Shown: positions 25,712-33,837 of the stretch, piece by piece | How the letters are laid out: each line of letters opens with the position of its first letter | Position numbering within the stretch: the first letter of the stretch is position 1 | Assembly (NCBI GenBank): GCA_040398845.1 | Contig: JBBATH010000004.1 | Span: forward strand, 124,001-188,000 | DNA length: 64,000 nt | Direction of reading: 5' to 3' | DNA from: WLND01 sp040398845 | Lineage (GTDB): Bacteria > Actinomycetota > Actinomycetes > S36-B12 | Notes under the pieces: generated by a model | Databases searched by the model: none | What the model was told of the DNA's origin: nothing | Seen by the model: the letters and a program-made list of their open reading frames with translations, nothing else | Position numbers and translations under genes: made by a program

Positions 25712-28700
25712 CTACGTAACCTTTATTGACCCAGCGGACTTGGCTATTTGACCGGTGCCGTTGGCAGTGAAGCTCACCCGCAGGGAGTACGAGCCGTGAC
25801 TGGTGCTCTTCGGGACTTTTAGATTGTTGTTTCCTTTTCCGTTGAGGACATTTACCCTGCCTAGGGTTGCGGTCGTCTTCCCGTCCTTGTATAGCGTGAC
25901 GGTAGCCGAGCCATCCGGAGAGCCGGGGCCAACTGAGACCTTGATCTTGAAGTCGTCGCCTGCCTTGACGGAGGTGGGTGCCGATGCGTCGAGTTCGAGT
26001 TGGGCTGGCGGGGCTGGGGTGGTCGGCGCGGCACTGCCCGCGCTCATGACCACGGGAGCAGTCGGGACCGATGGTGGCGCCGCGCCTTGGCTGGTGTTCG
26101 TGGTCACCTGCACCGTTACGGGAGTCCCCGCCGGCACATTCACGATGGTGCAGTTGGTGGTGGTGGTGGTGCAGGTCTGGCCAGAGTTCGTACGCGCTGT
26201 GTAGCTGACCGCTGCGATCGCACCCGAGGCTGTGGTGACGGCATTCCAAGAAACTGCGGCGATGCCGCCACCATAGTTGGCGATGACATTCTGCACCGGA
26301 GTTGCCGGGGATGGCGGAACAGCGGCAGCAGTCGGCGTGGTGGGAGCACTCGGCGCCGACGCCGCACTTGTCAAACCGCCCGAGGCTGCCGTCACCGTGA
26401 CGGTGACTGGCGTTCCGTTCGGCACCGAGAGGATTGTGCACGTGGTTCCTGAGGTGGAGCAACTCTGACCGCTGCTGGCCGTTGCCACATAGGTTACTGA
26501 CTGAATGCCACTGGTCGTCGCAGTGATCGGGGTCCAGGCTGCAGCGACTAACCCGGATCCTCCCAAGGCCACGACGTTGGTCGGCGCGGCGATCGTGCTG
26601 GGGGTGGTTGCTCCGCCCGAGCCAGAGGAACCGCCCGAACCTGGTGGCGAGGTCAGGTTTCCGGCGGGGTTATTGATCCACGCCGTCACCGGCGTGCCAT
26701 TCCAGTTGAGGTTGAGGGCATTGTTCGCACCCCCCGTGAGCCCCTGGGGAATTTGCGTGCTGGCTGACATGACGCAGCCCCACTGGCTGACGTACCCGCC
26801 GGGGATGGTGTTCTGGATTTGCTGCAGGTCACTGTTCGTGAGCATCCACAGGTTCGAGCCCGTCGGGGAGAATCCGCCAGTTATCGTGCTTGCTGGAACG
26901 TTGGTCGGCATTGCGTAGATCAAGGATGCTCCGCTGCTGCTCACCCCACGGTAGACCAACTGGCTTGCCATTTGGTTCACCGAAGAATAGGAGGCCGGTG
27001 GATTGGACAGGCTGTAAGTCTTGGCATTCCAGGGGGTCGCGAAGTTCCAGTCGCCAACGGTGCAGCCGGTCGACACTGAAGAGTCCGCCGTCGTACTCGA
27101 CGTGCCAGGCACCGAGGCGGCCGTTACGCACGGAACTGCCGTAGCCGCGCACAGGCCCACCGAGGCAGCACTCGTTGCAGTGCCAGCGGCGTAGGGCCCG
27201 CCCTTGGTGATCGTTGTATTGCCGAACCCGAGCAGAACGGTAGCCCCTACGCTCATAACGTACGGGCTTTCCTGATCCGGATTCTGGCTTCCGTTCTTGT
27301 TGTAGGCCATCTGCGTCGAGCCCGAGCATGCTGACCAGTCCGCTGAAATTCCACCAGTGAAGGCAGATGCGCCGAAATTCGTGGAGGTAGACGTCGAGGA
27401 AGGATTCGTCTGCTGCTGATTGTTGAGATTGCAGGTGTAGGTGTTCGTGCAGGGGTTCGACATCGAACCGCAACCGTACGGCCCCACGCTTAGGACATTC
27501 GAGTTCAGCATGGCCATCACGAGGGAACCCGTGGAGTAGAGCTGGCTTTGGAGTTGGGATAGGGAAACCGCCAAACCATTCGCTGAGGTCGCGTTGTAAG
27601 CCGCAACGGGGGTGATTCCCATGCCAGCCGTCACCGGCAAGTTCGCGGTCGAGGCCGAACCTAATGCGGCGGTCGATCCATACGCTGGCACCCAATAGTT
27701 GATGTTCCCGGCCGCCTGGCTCGGGTTCACATCAGTTGCCGTCCAGTTGATCTGCCAAGCTGAGCCGGACATCGAACAGTTTGGTTTGGGTGTAACGAGG
27801 GCTTTCACTCCGACGGACACCAGATCAACGGCAACGAAGGCGCCGGCGGTCAGCACACCCGTTGACGCTCCGTGCGCGATGCCTGCCTCAAGCCCCACTG
27901 ATGCGGCCTCGTTCGCACTTGTGAAAGCCTCATTCAAGGATTCTGAGGCTGTCTCTGATGGATTCGAGTTGTAATCCTGACTATTCGCCAGCAGCGCCTG
28001 CTGGTCCCACATGAAGGTCGTTCCGGCGGGGATCACCTGGTTCGTCACCGCTGTGCCCGTGGTGCACTGCACCGCTGTCACGGTGACAGTGAGATCGAAC
28101 GGCGAACCGTTGAAGAGTGCAAATGGCGCCGGCACCGGAGCGACGGGCGGCGGCTCTTCCATGAAAATACTGCGGGTACCGCTCCTGGTCTCCCGGGGCT
28201 TTGCCTCCTTCTTGGCCGGAGTGCCCGGGAGGGAGAATGCGGTGGCGAACTGACGGACTTCGAAACCACCGATGTTGGGGTTGGTGTCTTTGTCATGCCA
28301 GAGCATCACATTCACTCGCTCGGAAAGCCGCTTCTTCGGCACCTTGCGCAACGAGTCTGCGACCGTCCTCGGGAGTTTCGCCGCTATGGTGAAGGTTCCA
28401 TCCCTGTTGATAACACGGGTCGGAATTGCCTTATTCATGAGGTAGAGATCACCCGACTTAGTCTGGGTATCACGTGACGGGAACCTAAGGTCGACACCCT
28501 TGCGCGATATTTGAAGCCGGCCGCCCAGCCGATCAACGGCGGCTGTTGAGTTTCGGGTGGCCGTGCGCCACGCGGTCGCCTTGACCTTGAAGCTCAGCAC
28601 ATTTCCCTTAAGGGACGGATCCAACACGACCACCGGCATTCCGGCGGGAGACTCGGTTGCCCGCACGTTCTTTTGCTTCTTTAGCGGCTGCCGAACCACG

Positions 28701-28879
28701 GATTCACCAATCGCCGGACTGCTGACGGCGCTCGGCGCCCCGATCGTGGCCGCGACCACAGCCGTGATGAATACTCCGGCGATCGTCAATCGAGCCCCCC
28801 GAAACGACGGCTGCTTCCGCAGGGGGCCACAACTTTCGGGTGGTGACACGTGAGTTCGGCTACGAAGAAGCGAGAACAT
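25712..28879 (-). CDS. Large secreted protein with fibronectin-III-like and Ig-like domains
   Basis: 1055 residues. A positively charged N-terminus and hydrophobic segment (LTIAGVFITAVVAATIGAPSA, shortened here: about residues 31-55) give an export signal. The middle, rich in Ser, Thr, Asn and Gly, matches no family I recognise and contains paired Cys. Near the C-terminus there are two copies of a domain with Cys pairs and PNGTPVTVTVTA / PAGTPVTVQVTT edges (fibronectin-III-like) and a final Ig-like domain (VKAGDDFKIKVSVGPGSPDG). Start ATG 28879 has AAGGGAAG about 8 bases upstream and overlaps the preceding gene by 20 bases, so the two are coupled. Possibly a surface or matrix protein; function unknown. 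Confidence 0.75.
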   Translation of the reverse strand: MFSLLRSRTHVSPPESCGPLRKQPSFRGARLTIAGVFITAVVAATIGAPSAVSSPAIGESVVRQPLKKQKNVRATESPAGMPVVVLDPSLKGNVLSFKVKATAWRTATRNSTAAVDRLGGRLQISRKGVDLRFPSRDTQTKSGDLYLMNKAIPTRVINRDGTFTIAAKLPRTVADSLRKVPKKRLSERVNVMLWHDKDTNPNIGGFEVRQFATAFSLPGTPAKKEAKPRETRSGTRSIFMEEPPPVAPVPAPFALFNGSPFDLTVTVTAVQCTTGTAVTNQVIPAGTTFMWDQQALLANSQDYNSNPSETASESLNEAFTSANEAASVGLEAGIAHGASTGVLTAGAFVAVDLVSVGVKALVTPKPNCSMSGSAWQINWTATDVNPSQAAGNINYWVPAYGSTAALGSASTANLPVTAGMGITPVAAYNATSANGLAVSLSQLQSQLYSTGSLVMAMLNSNVLSVGPYGCGSMSNPCTNTYTCNLNNQQQTNPSSTSTSTNFGASAFTGGISADWSACSGSTQMAYNKNGSQNPDQESPYVMSVGATVLLGFGNTTITKGGPYAAGTATSAASVGLCAATAVPCVTAASVPGTSSTTADSSVSTGCTVGDWNFATPWNAKTYSLSNPPASYSSVNQMASQLVYRGVSSSGASLIYAMPTNVPASTITGGFSPTGSNLWMLTNSDLQQIQNTIPGGYVSQWGCVMSASTQIPQGLTGGANNALNLNWNGTPVTAWINNPAGNLTSPPGSGGSSGSGGATTPSTIAAPTNVVALGGSGLVAAAWTPITATTSGIQSVTYVATASSGQSCSTSGTTCTILSVPNGTPVTVTVTAASGGLTSAASAPSAPTTPTAAAVPPSPATPVQNVIANYGGGIAAVSWNAVTTASGAIAAVSYTARTNSGQTCTTTTTNCTIVNVPAGTPVTVQVTTNTSQGAAPPSVPTAPVVMSAGSAAPTTPAPPAQLELDASAPTSVKAGDDFKIKVSVGPGSPDGSATVTLYKDGKTTATLGRVNVLNGKGNNNLKVPKSTSHGSYSLRVSFTANGTGQIAKSAGSIKVT

Positions 28880-30854
28880 AGTAGAACTTCCCTTCCTTTT
28901 TTGCTCGGACGAGGTACGTGTCGATCCTGGTGAACGTCAGTGCCGGCAGGGTCACCAGACCCTTCGACGTGGACTTCGCCGCTCCGAAGGACTTCCAGGA
29001 ACCGCCGATCTTGACCTGTGCCGTGAATTTCGACTTTCGGGGAAGTCCGCTTATTCGAAGTCTTATCGGCTGGTTGACCGAAACGGCTATCTGCCGAGCG
29101 GAGTCGACGGTACGAGAAGCCTTCACTGTCTTTGACGTGCGAACGCTCACTGGACTACCCGATGCCGGGGTGTATACCCCGCCGCCAAGTGACTGGCCCG
29201 GCCGTAGGTACGTAAAGGAGTTCGCAAGGGTGCCGGTCGATCCCTGACGACTTACTGCGATCGCGACAGTCCCGGTCGTTCCATGAGCGGGGGTGCGGGC
29301 AGTGATGGTCGAACTTGAGCGAACAGTGACGCCGGTTGCTGCAATGCCTCCGATGGTGACGGTCTCGGACCCGGTGAATCCGCTTCCGTAGATGGAAATC
29401 GTCGTTCCGCCCGTCGTGAAACCTGATTTCGGAGAGAGTGATGTCAATCTTGGAGCCTCGGGCGCCGAGATGTTCACGAGAGAGATGGCGGACACCATCC
29501 CAGTTGCGGTGAATGTCAACGTGTAGGTGCCGGCCCCGCCGATCACGGCAAGATTGGTGAAGGCTGCAATACCGGCAACCGCCGCCACACTGACCGTGCC
29601 CGTGAGGGTGCCGCCTGAGCTCACCGACGCCGTCACCACCAGCGTGCTCGAAGTATTGGTGTTGCCTGCAGCGTCCCGTATCGCCACCCTCGGTTGCGTC
29701 GCAAATACGACACCAGACTGCGATGCGGACGCCTCCGCCAGCACTCCTACGTTGCTCCCCGATCCAACCGTCGGCACAACTGAGACGGTCGCACTCGTCA
29801 AGCCCGATGTCGCGAAGGTGATGACGTAAGCAGCACCAGCCGTGCCGCTAATACCCAAGTTGCTGAATGTAGCCAGGCCCGAAACTGTCGTTGCGGTCGT
29901 GGTGCCCACCAGGGTAGCGCCAGTAGACACTGTCGCAGTGACGACAGCGGCATACGATGTGATGCGGTTGCCGCTCGAATCAACGACCGCGACCGCCGGT
30001 TGAGTTGTGAAGGCACTTCCCGAGGTGAATCCCGCAGGTGCGGTCGCAATCGACAATGCGGATGATGCGCCAACCAAGACCAATGACTGACTTGCGACCG
30101 TGAGCGAGCCCGAGGTGAACGTCAGGGTGTAGGTCGAGCCCGTTGTGCCCGTCACCCCAAGGATTGAATAGGTGACGACCCCACTTACCGCAGCAACCGC
30201 AGTCGTTCCGATGGCGGTGGCCCCTGAACTGACAATCGCGGTAACAGTGACCGTGCTGCTCGTCACCTTGTTGCCAGCTGAGTCCCTGATCTCCACTGCG
30301 GGTTGGGTGGCGAAGGCCGTACCCGAAACCGCCCCGGCCGCATTCGTTGTGATCGCAAGTTTTGTTGCGGCGCCGGCAGCCGCAACAGTGATGGTCTGAG
30401 TGGCAACGGACAGGGTGCCGGAGTGGTAGGTGATCGTGTACGTCGTCCCGACTGTGCCCACGACTCCGAGCCCGGTGAACGTAGCGACCCCAGAAACTGC
30501 CGCAATGCTGCCTGCCCCCACCAGGGTTGCCCCCGTGCTCACCGCTGCATAGACCGTTGAGGTGACCGTCGTGTCAGTCACGTTCGTACTGTCCTGGATT
30601 GCGATGACCGGTTGCGTGGTGAAGACCGCACCGGATGTCACCGTCGCCGATGCGGCCGCGGTGGTCACGGTCAAGTGATCGGCAACTGCATGGGCTTGCG
30701 ACAGTCCGATGAGTGATCCGCCAACCGCGAGCGCGATGACAACCCCACCGATCACGAATGATCGCAACTTCACCGTACGCAGGCTAACAAGCACTGTACC
30801 GAGCACCGCCCTTCCCAGAGTTGCTCCAACGTACGTGCACGATGATTCAAACAC
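28860..30854 (-). CDS. Secreted protein with four tandem Ig-like repeats and an IPT/TIG domain
   Basis: Up to 664 residues. A signal peptide (VIALAVGGSLIGLSQAHA) is followed by four repeats of about 96 residues (about 61-157, 164-259, 266-360, 370-462), each carrying an SGxxFxTQPxVxIxDSxGN core and ending in TYTLTF-type strands. An IPT/TIG fold follows (about 468-550, SLSPKSGFTTGGTTISIYGS) and then a C-terminal beta domain. The real start may be one of several GTG codons near 30773-30794, closer to the signal peptide; no ribosome site decides it. Likely exported adhesin or cell-surface protein, co-expressed with the 1055-residue protein. Confidence 0.75.
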   Translation of the reverse strand: MFESSCTYVGATLGRAVLGTVLVSLRTVKLRSFVIGGVVIALAVGGSLIGLSQAHAVADHLTVTTAAASATVTSGAVFTTQPVIAIQDSTNVTDTTVTSTVYAAVSTGATLVGAGSIAAVSGVATFTGLGVVGTVGTTYTITYHSGTLSVATQTITVAAAGAATKLAITTNAAGAVSGTAFATQPAVEIRDSAGNKVTSSTVTVTAIVSSGATAIGTTAVAAVSGVVTYSILGVTGTTGSTYTLTFTSGSLTVASQSLVLVGASSALSIATAPAGFTSGSAFTTQPAVAVVDSSGNRITSYAAVVTATVSTGATLVGTTTATTVSGLATFSNLGISGTAGAAYVITFATSGLTSATVSVVPTVGSGSNVGVLAEASASQSGVVFATQPRVAIRDAAGNTNTSSTLVVTASVSSGGTLTGTVSVAAVAGIAAFTNLAVIGGAGTYTLTFTATGMVSAISLVNISAPEAPRLTSLSPKSGFTTGGTTISIYGSGFTGSETVTIGGIAATGVTVRSSSTITARTPAHGTTGTVAIAVSRQGSTGTLANSFTYLRPGQSLGGGVYTPASGSPVSVRTSKTVKASRTVDSARQIAVSVNQPIRLRISGLPRKSKFTAQVKIGGSWKSFGAAKSTSKGLVTLPALTFTRIDTYLVRAKKEGKFYYVLASS
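29469..30674 (-). repeat. Four tandem coding repeats of about 95 codons
   Basis: Protein-level tandem repeats inside the IPT-domain gene. Each has the core FxTQPxVxIxDS followed by TGAT/GGTL and AAVSG-VATFTNLG-type strands. The copies differ at many positions, so they are old duplications rather than recent slippage. Confidence 0.7.
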
Positions 30855-30945
30855 ACATGTGCAACAAAATCGAGTCCCAGACGCGTTCTAGGCAGGTTCG
30901 ATGAATTCAGGGGCTCGGCGGCTGCCGAGGTCGATAGTCTGAGTT

Positions 30946-31956
30946 ATGACCTCGAATACCTCTGTGCGCCTCGCCCGTCGACCCGCCGGCCTCCCCGTCG
31001 CCGACGACTGGCAGATCGAGGTCGGCGAGGTGCCCGACCCAGGTCCCGGTCAGTTCGTGGTGAGGACCCACCTCATCTCGCTCGACCCCGCCATGCGCGG
31101 CTGGCTCGATGACCGTCCAAGCTACCTGCCACCGGTGGGCATTGGCGAGGTCATGCGTGCCATGACGGTCGGCGAGGTGGTCGCCTCCCAGCACCACCGG
31201 TTTGGTGTCGGCGCCATGGTGCTCGGCACCTTCGGGGTTCAGGAGTACGCGATTTCGGACGGCGATGGCGTGACGATGGTCGACTCGCGGCTTGGCACAT
31301 CGTCGATGTATCTCGGCGTCCTGGGAACCACGGGCCTGACCGCCTACTTCGGTCTCATGGAACTCGGCAAGCCTCGGGCCGGTGACACCGTTGTGGTGTC
31401 GGCAGCGGCCGGGGGCGTCGGCTCGGTCGTGGGCCAATTGGCGCGACTGAACGGCTGCCGGGTTGTCGGCATCGCGGGTGGCTCGGAGAAGAGCTCCTAC
31501 ATCGTCGATGAACTTGGCTTCGACGTTGCCGTTGATTACAAGGCCCCGGGACTTCGCAATGCGCTTGCCCGGGCCTGCCCCGAAGGCATCGACGTCTACT
31601 TCGACAATGTGGGCGGCCCGGTGCTCAATGCAGCCCTCGGCAACCTCGCCATGGGGGCGCGCATCGTCATCTGCGGCGCCATCTCGCAATACAACGCAGA
31701 GGCACCGACTCCCGGCCCGTCCAACTACATGAGCCTGCTCGTCCGCCGGGCCACGATGGCGGGGTTCCTCGTGTTCGACTACGCCAGCGAGTACCGGGTC
31801 GCCCGAAAGCGCCTAGCTCGCTGGGTTGCCGACGAGCGGATCGCAGCGCCCGAGACCCTCGTCAATGGCTCCGTTTCCGACTTCAATGACGTGCTGCTGC
31901 GACTCTTCCGCGGCGACAACGTCGGTAAGCTCATTCTCGACGTCACACCCGGCTGA
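30946..31956 (+). CDS. NADP-dependent zinc-free alcohol dehydrogenase-like oxidoreductase
   Basis: 336 residues of the medium-chain reductase family without zinc (leukotriene B4 dehydrogenase / curcumin reductase / YncB type). Seen: SLDPAMRGWL and MRAMTVGEVV near the N-terminus, the nucleotide loop SAAAGGVGSVVGQLA, AGGSEKSSYIVDELGFD, and VYFDNVGGPVLNAAL. It reduces activated double bonds of enones with NADPH. A -10-like TAGTCT (30935-30940) sits 5 bases before the ATG with no ribosome site, so the mRNA may be leaderless. It overlaps the convergent P1 peptidase gene by 14 bases. Confidence 0.9.
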   Translation: MTSNTSVRLARRPAGLPVADDWQIEVGEVPDPGPGQFVVRTHLISLDPAMRGWLDDRPSYLPPVGIGEVMRAMTVGEVVASQHHRFGVGAMVLGTFGVQEYAISDGDGVTMVDSRLGTSSMYLGVLGTTGLTAYFGLMELGKPRAGDTVVVSAAAGGVGSVVGQLARLNGCRVVGIAGGSEKSSYIVDELGFDVAVDYKAPGLRNALARACPEGIDVYFDNVGGPVLNAALGNLAMGARIVICGAISQYNAEAPTPGPSNYMSLLVRRATMAGFLVFDYASEYRVARKRLARWVADERIAAPETLVNGSVSDFNDVLLRLFRGDNVGKLILDVTPG

Positions 31957-33085
31957 CGCCGCCGCGCAAACGTTCGACGACGAGGTCGTGCGGAAGGGCC
32001 GGGCTCACGTGACCCAAGCGCCCGACCATGGTCGTATTGCTCACGAGGGCATTGAGCACCGCCTCCTCGACCGCATGGACAGTCGCCGAATAGAAGCCGT
32101 CCATGCGATTCCACGGAACGAGACTCATCGAGCGCAACCGGGCGTTCGCGGCGGGCTCGCTAGGAAAGCCGCTATCGAGCGCACCGGGATTACCGGTGGA
32201 GAAGGCGAGGAAGATGTCGCCGCTGAAATGGCCACCTGTTGTCCCAGTTCGCGCAAGTCCCAACGGGACGCGGCGAGCCAGGGCCTCACACTGCTGGGGG
32301 ATCATCGGGGCGTCCGTCGCGATAACAGCGATCACCGATCCCGCTCCGGCGACCGGGTGCTTGTCTCGCTGTAGCCAGCCTGAGGATCCCATGGGGAAGG
32401 GCACGTCGAGGTCGCCCATCGGCACGCCGTTGATGACGAGTTCGCTGCGGTCGCCGAAGTTGGCCTGGAGGAACACAGCGACCGTGTAGGTCTCGCCGCC
32501 GAGTTCGACGAGGCGTGAAGCGGTGCCGTTGCCGCCCTTGAACCCGTAGCAGTTCATGCCCGTGCCACCGCCGGACGAGCCCTCCATGACCGGCCCGGTC
32601 GTGGCCGAGTCAATTGCCTCACCTGCGTGCTCGGGCTGCACGAAGGGCTCGTTGATGCTGTTGAGGTAGCCGTCCCACGTTTCGGCCACGACCGGCAGCA
32701 GCCATTCAGCTGCGTGCTCCGGTCGGTTGCGTGCCATCCATTCGATGACCCCTCGATGCACGGTGCCGACGGCATGGGTGTTCGTGATCATCACCGGACC
32801 CGTGAGCGCGCCGGTCTCGCGGATCCAGTGGCACCCGGTCATCTCGCCATTTCCGTTGAGCGAGTTGATCGCTGACGGGACAGAGGTCGTGATTCCGTCG
32901 CGGCCGAGTGGCAGGATCGCCGTCACCCCGGTGCGCGAGCAGACCGGCGCGACTGATCCGGAGCCGTCCGCTGAGCCGCCCTCGACAAGCGTGACCATGC
33001 CCACCTCGACGCCCGTCACGTCGGTGATGGCGTTCAACAGGCCCGGAGTGCCGTCGAACCTGATGCCAAGATCCCGTGCCCGCAT
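31943..33085 (-). CDS. P1-family aminopeptidase (DmpA/BapA-like)
   Basis: About 380 residues of the P1 (DmpA/BapA) N-terminal nucleophile hydrolase family, which release N-terminal residues including D-amino acids and beta-amino acids and cut themselves into two chains. The family segments are clear: TDVTGVEVGMVTL, VPSAINSLNGNGEMTG, ITNTHAVGTVHRG, and GSSGGGTGMNCYGFKGGNGTASR, which contains the self-cleavage region and nucleophilic Ser. Start at ATG 33085 has GAGGGA about 7 bases upstream; GTG 33100 is possible. No signal peptide is evident. Convergent with the oxidoreductase gene. Confidence 0.88.
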   Translation of the reverse strand: MRARDLGIRFDGTPGLLNAITDVTGVEVGMVTLVEGGSADGSGSVAPVCSRTGVTAILPLGRDGITTSVPSAINSLNGNGEMTGCHWIRETGALTGPVMITNTHAVGTVHRGVIEWMARNRPEHAAEWLLPVVAETWDGYLNSINEPFVQPEHAGEAIDSATTGPVMEGSSGGGTGMNCYGFKGGNGTASRLVELGGETYTVAVFLQANFGDRSELVINGVPMGDLDVPFPMGSSGWLQRDKHPVAGAGSVIAVIATDAPMIPQQCEALARRVPLGLARTGTTGGHFSGDIFLAFSTGNPGALDSGFPSEPAANARLRSMSLVPWNRMDGFYSATVHAVEEAVLNALVSNTTMVGRLGHVSPALPHDLVVERLRGGVSRV

Positions 33086-33135
33086 ACGCAAATCCCTCAC
33101 TCACCCTGCGTGTCACTCACCCTGCGGCAAGACTC

Positions 33136-33164
33136 TTGTAACGTGTATCGCATCACCTTACACT
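33136..33164 (+). promoter_or_regulatory. higBA promoter and overlapping operator-like dyad
   Basis: -35 TTGTAA (33136-33141), 17-base spacer, -10 TACACT (33159-33164), then only 6 bases to GTG 33171, so the transcript is probably leaderless. An inverted repeat TGTAA (33137-33141) / TTACA (33158-33162) spans exactly the promoter elements, the position expected for repression by the antitoxin. Confidence 0.6.
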
Positions 33165-33170
33165 CGACCC

Positions 33171-33449
33171 GTGATCGTGGGCTTCCGGCACAAGGGGTTG
33201 CAGGCGCTGTACGAACGCGACTCCATCAAAGGGGTGCAAGTTGCTCACGCGCCGAAGTTGCGGCGCATTTTGTCTGCGCTCGACGTCGCCCAGGGGCCGC
33301 GGGATCTGGACATTCCTGGTTTCCAGATCCACCCGTTGTCCGGCAGGCTCGCCGATCACTGGTCAGTGTGGGTGAACGGCAACTGGCGGGTCACCGCTCG
33401 ATTCATCGATGGTGACGTTGAGCTCGTCGATTATCAGGACTACCACTGA
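33171..33449 (+). CDS. higB: HigB-type toxin (RelE/ParE superfamily mRNA interferase)
   Basis: 92 residues. It has the HigB/plasmid-killer layout: HKGLQALYERDS near the N-terminus, APKLRRILSALD, the LHPLSG-like FQIHPLSGRLADHWSVWVNGNWRV strand region, and a C-terminal VELVDYQDYH. Family members cut mRNA at the ribosome. Toxin precedes antitoxin, the order typical of higBA. A much longer frame exists upstream (to 32727) but lies antisense to the peptidase; GTG 33171 sits six bases after a good -10 box. Confidence 0.9.
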   Translation: MIVGFRHKGLQALYERDSIKGVQVAHAPKLRRILSALDVAQGPRDLDIPGFQIHPLSGRLADHWSVWVNGNWRVTARFIDGDVELVDYQDYH

Positions 33450-33463
33450 GGAGTGTGGAAAGC

Positions 33464-33745
33464 ATGAAGAATCCCGTGCACCCGGGCGCCATCCTGCGGG
33501 AAGACGTCCTTGGCGAACTCGGAGTGTCGGTTTCCGATGCTGCTGAGCGTCTTGGGGTCTCCCGTGTGACGTTGAGCCGAGTGATCAACGAGCACGCACG
33601 GATCTCGCCCAACCTCGCCCTGCGTCTGGAGGCCGCTGGAATCAGCACTGCTCGAGCGTGGCTCGCCATGCAGAGCGCGTGCGACTTGGCCAAGGAGCGC
33701 GCTGCAGGAATGCCCAAGGTTCGCAAGTTCAGCACCGTCGCTTAG
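33464..33745 (+). CDS. higA: HigA-type antitoxin (XRE helix-turn-helix)
   Basis: 93 residues with an XRE-family DNA-binding domain: HPGAILREDVLGELGVSVSD opens the protein, SRVTLSRVINEHARISPNLA is the recognition region, and the C-terminus carries AWLAMQSACDLAKE, a hallmark of HigA antitoxins. It neutralises HigB and should repress the shared promoter. ATG 33464 lies 10 bases after GAGGAG, which overlaps the higB stop; GTG 33455 in the same frame is too close to that ribosome site. Confidence 0.92.
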   Translation: MKNPVHPGAILREDVLGELGVSVSDAAERLGVSRVTLSRVINEHARISPNLALRLEAAGISTARAWLAMQSACDLAKERAAGMPKVRKFSTVA

Positions 33746-33782
33746 GAGACAGCTGATTTGGCCTGAATCCACCGGGAACCAG

Positions 33783-33837
33783 TTCGCAGATCGCCCTGAA
33801 CCACGGCGCGTCGTGGACAAGATCAAGGGCGAGCGAA
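33783..33837. other. Nested inverted repeats between higA and the ATPase gene
   Basis: Three nested arm pairs in 55 bases: TTCGC/GCGAA (33783-33787 and 33833-33837), GCCCT/AGGGC (33793-33797 and 33826-33830), CCACG/CGTGG (33801-33805 and 33812-33816). It sits between two convergent genes, so it could act as a terminator for both directions, but there is no T-run on either side. The remainder of the 92-base gap is featureless. Confidence 0.35.

Noticed and set aside
32727..33170. Longer N-terminal extension of the HigB toxin
   Set aside because: The upstream frame is antisense to the P1 peptidase, and a good promoter lies inside it just before GTG 33171.
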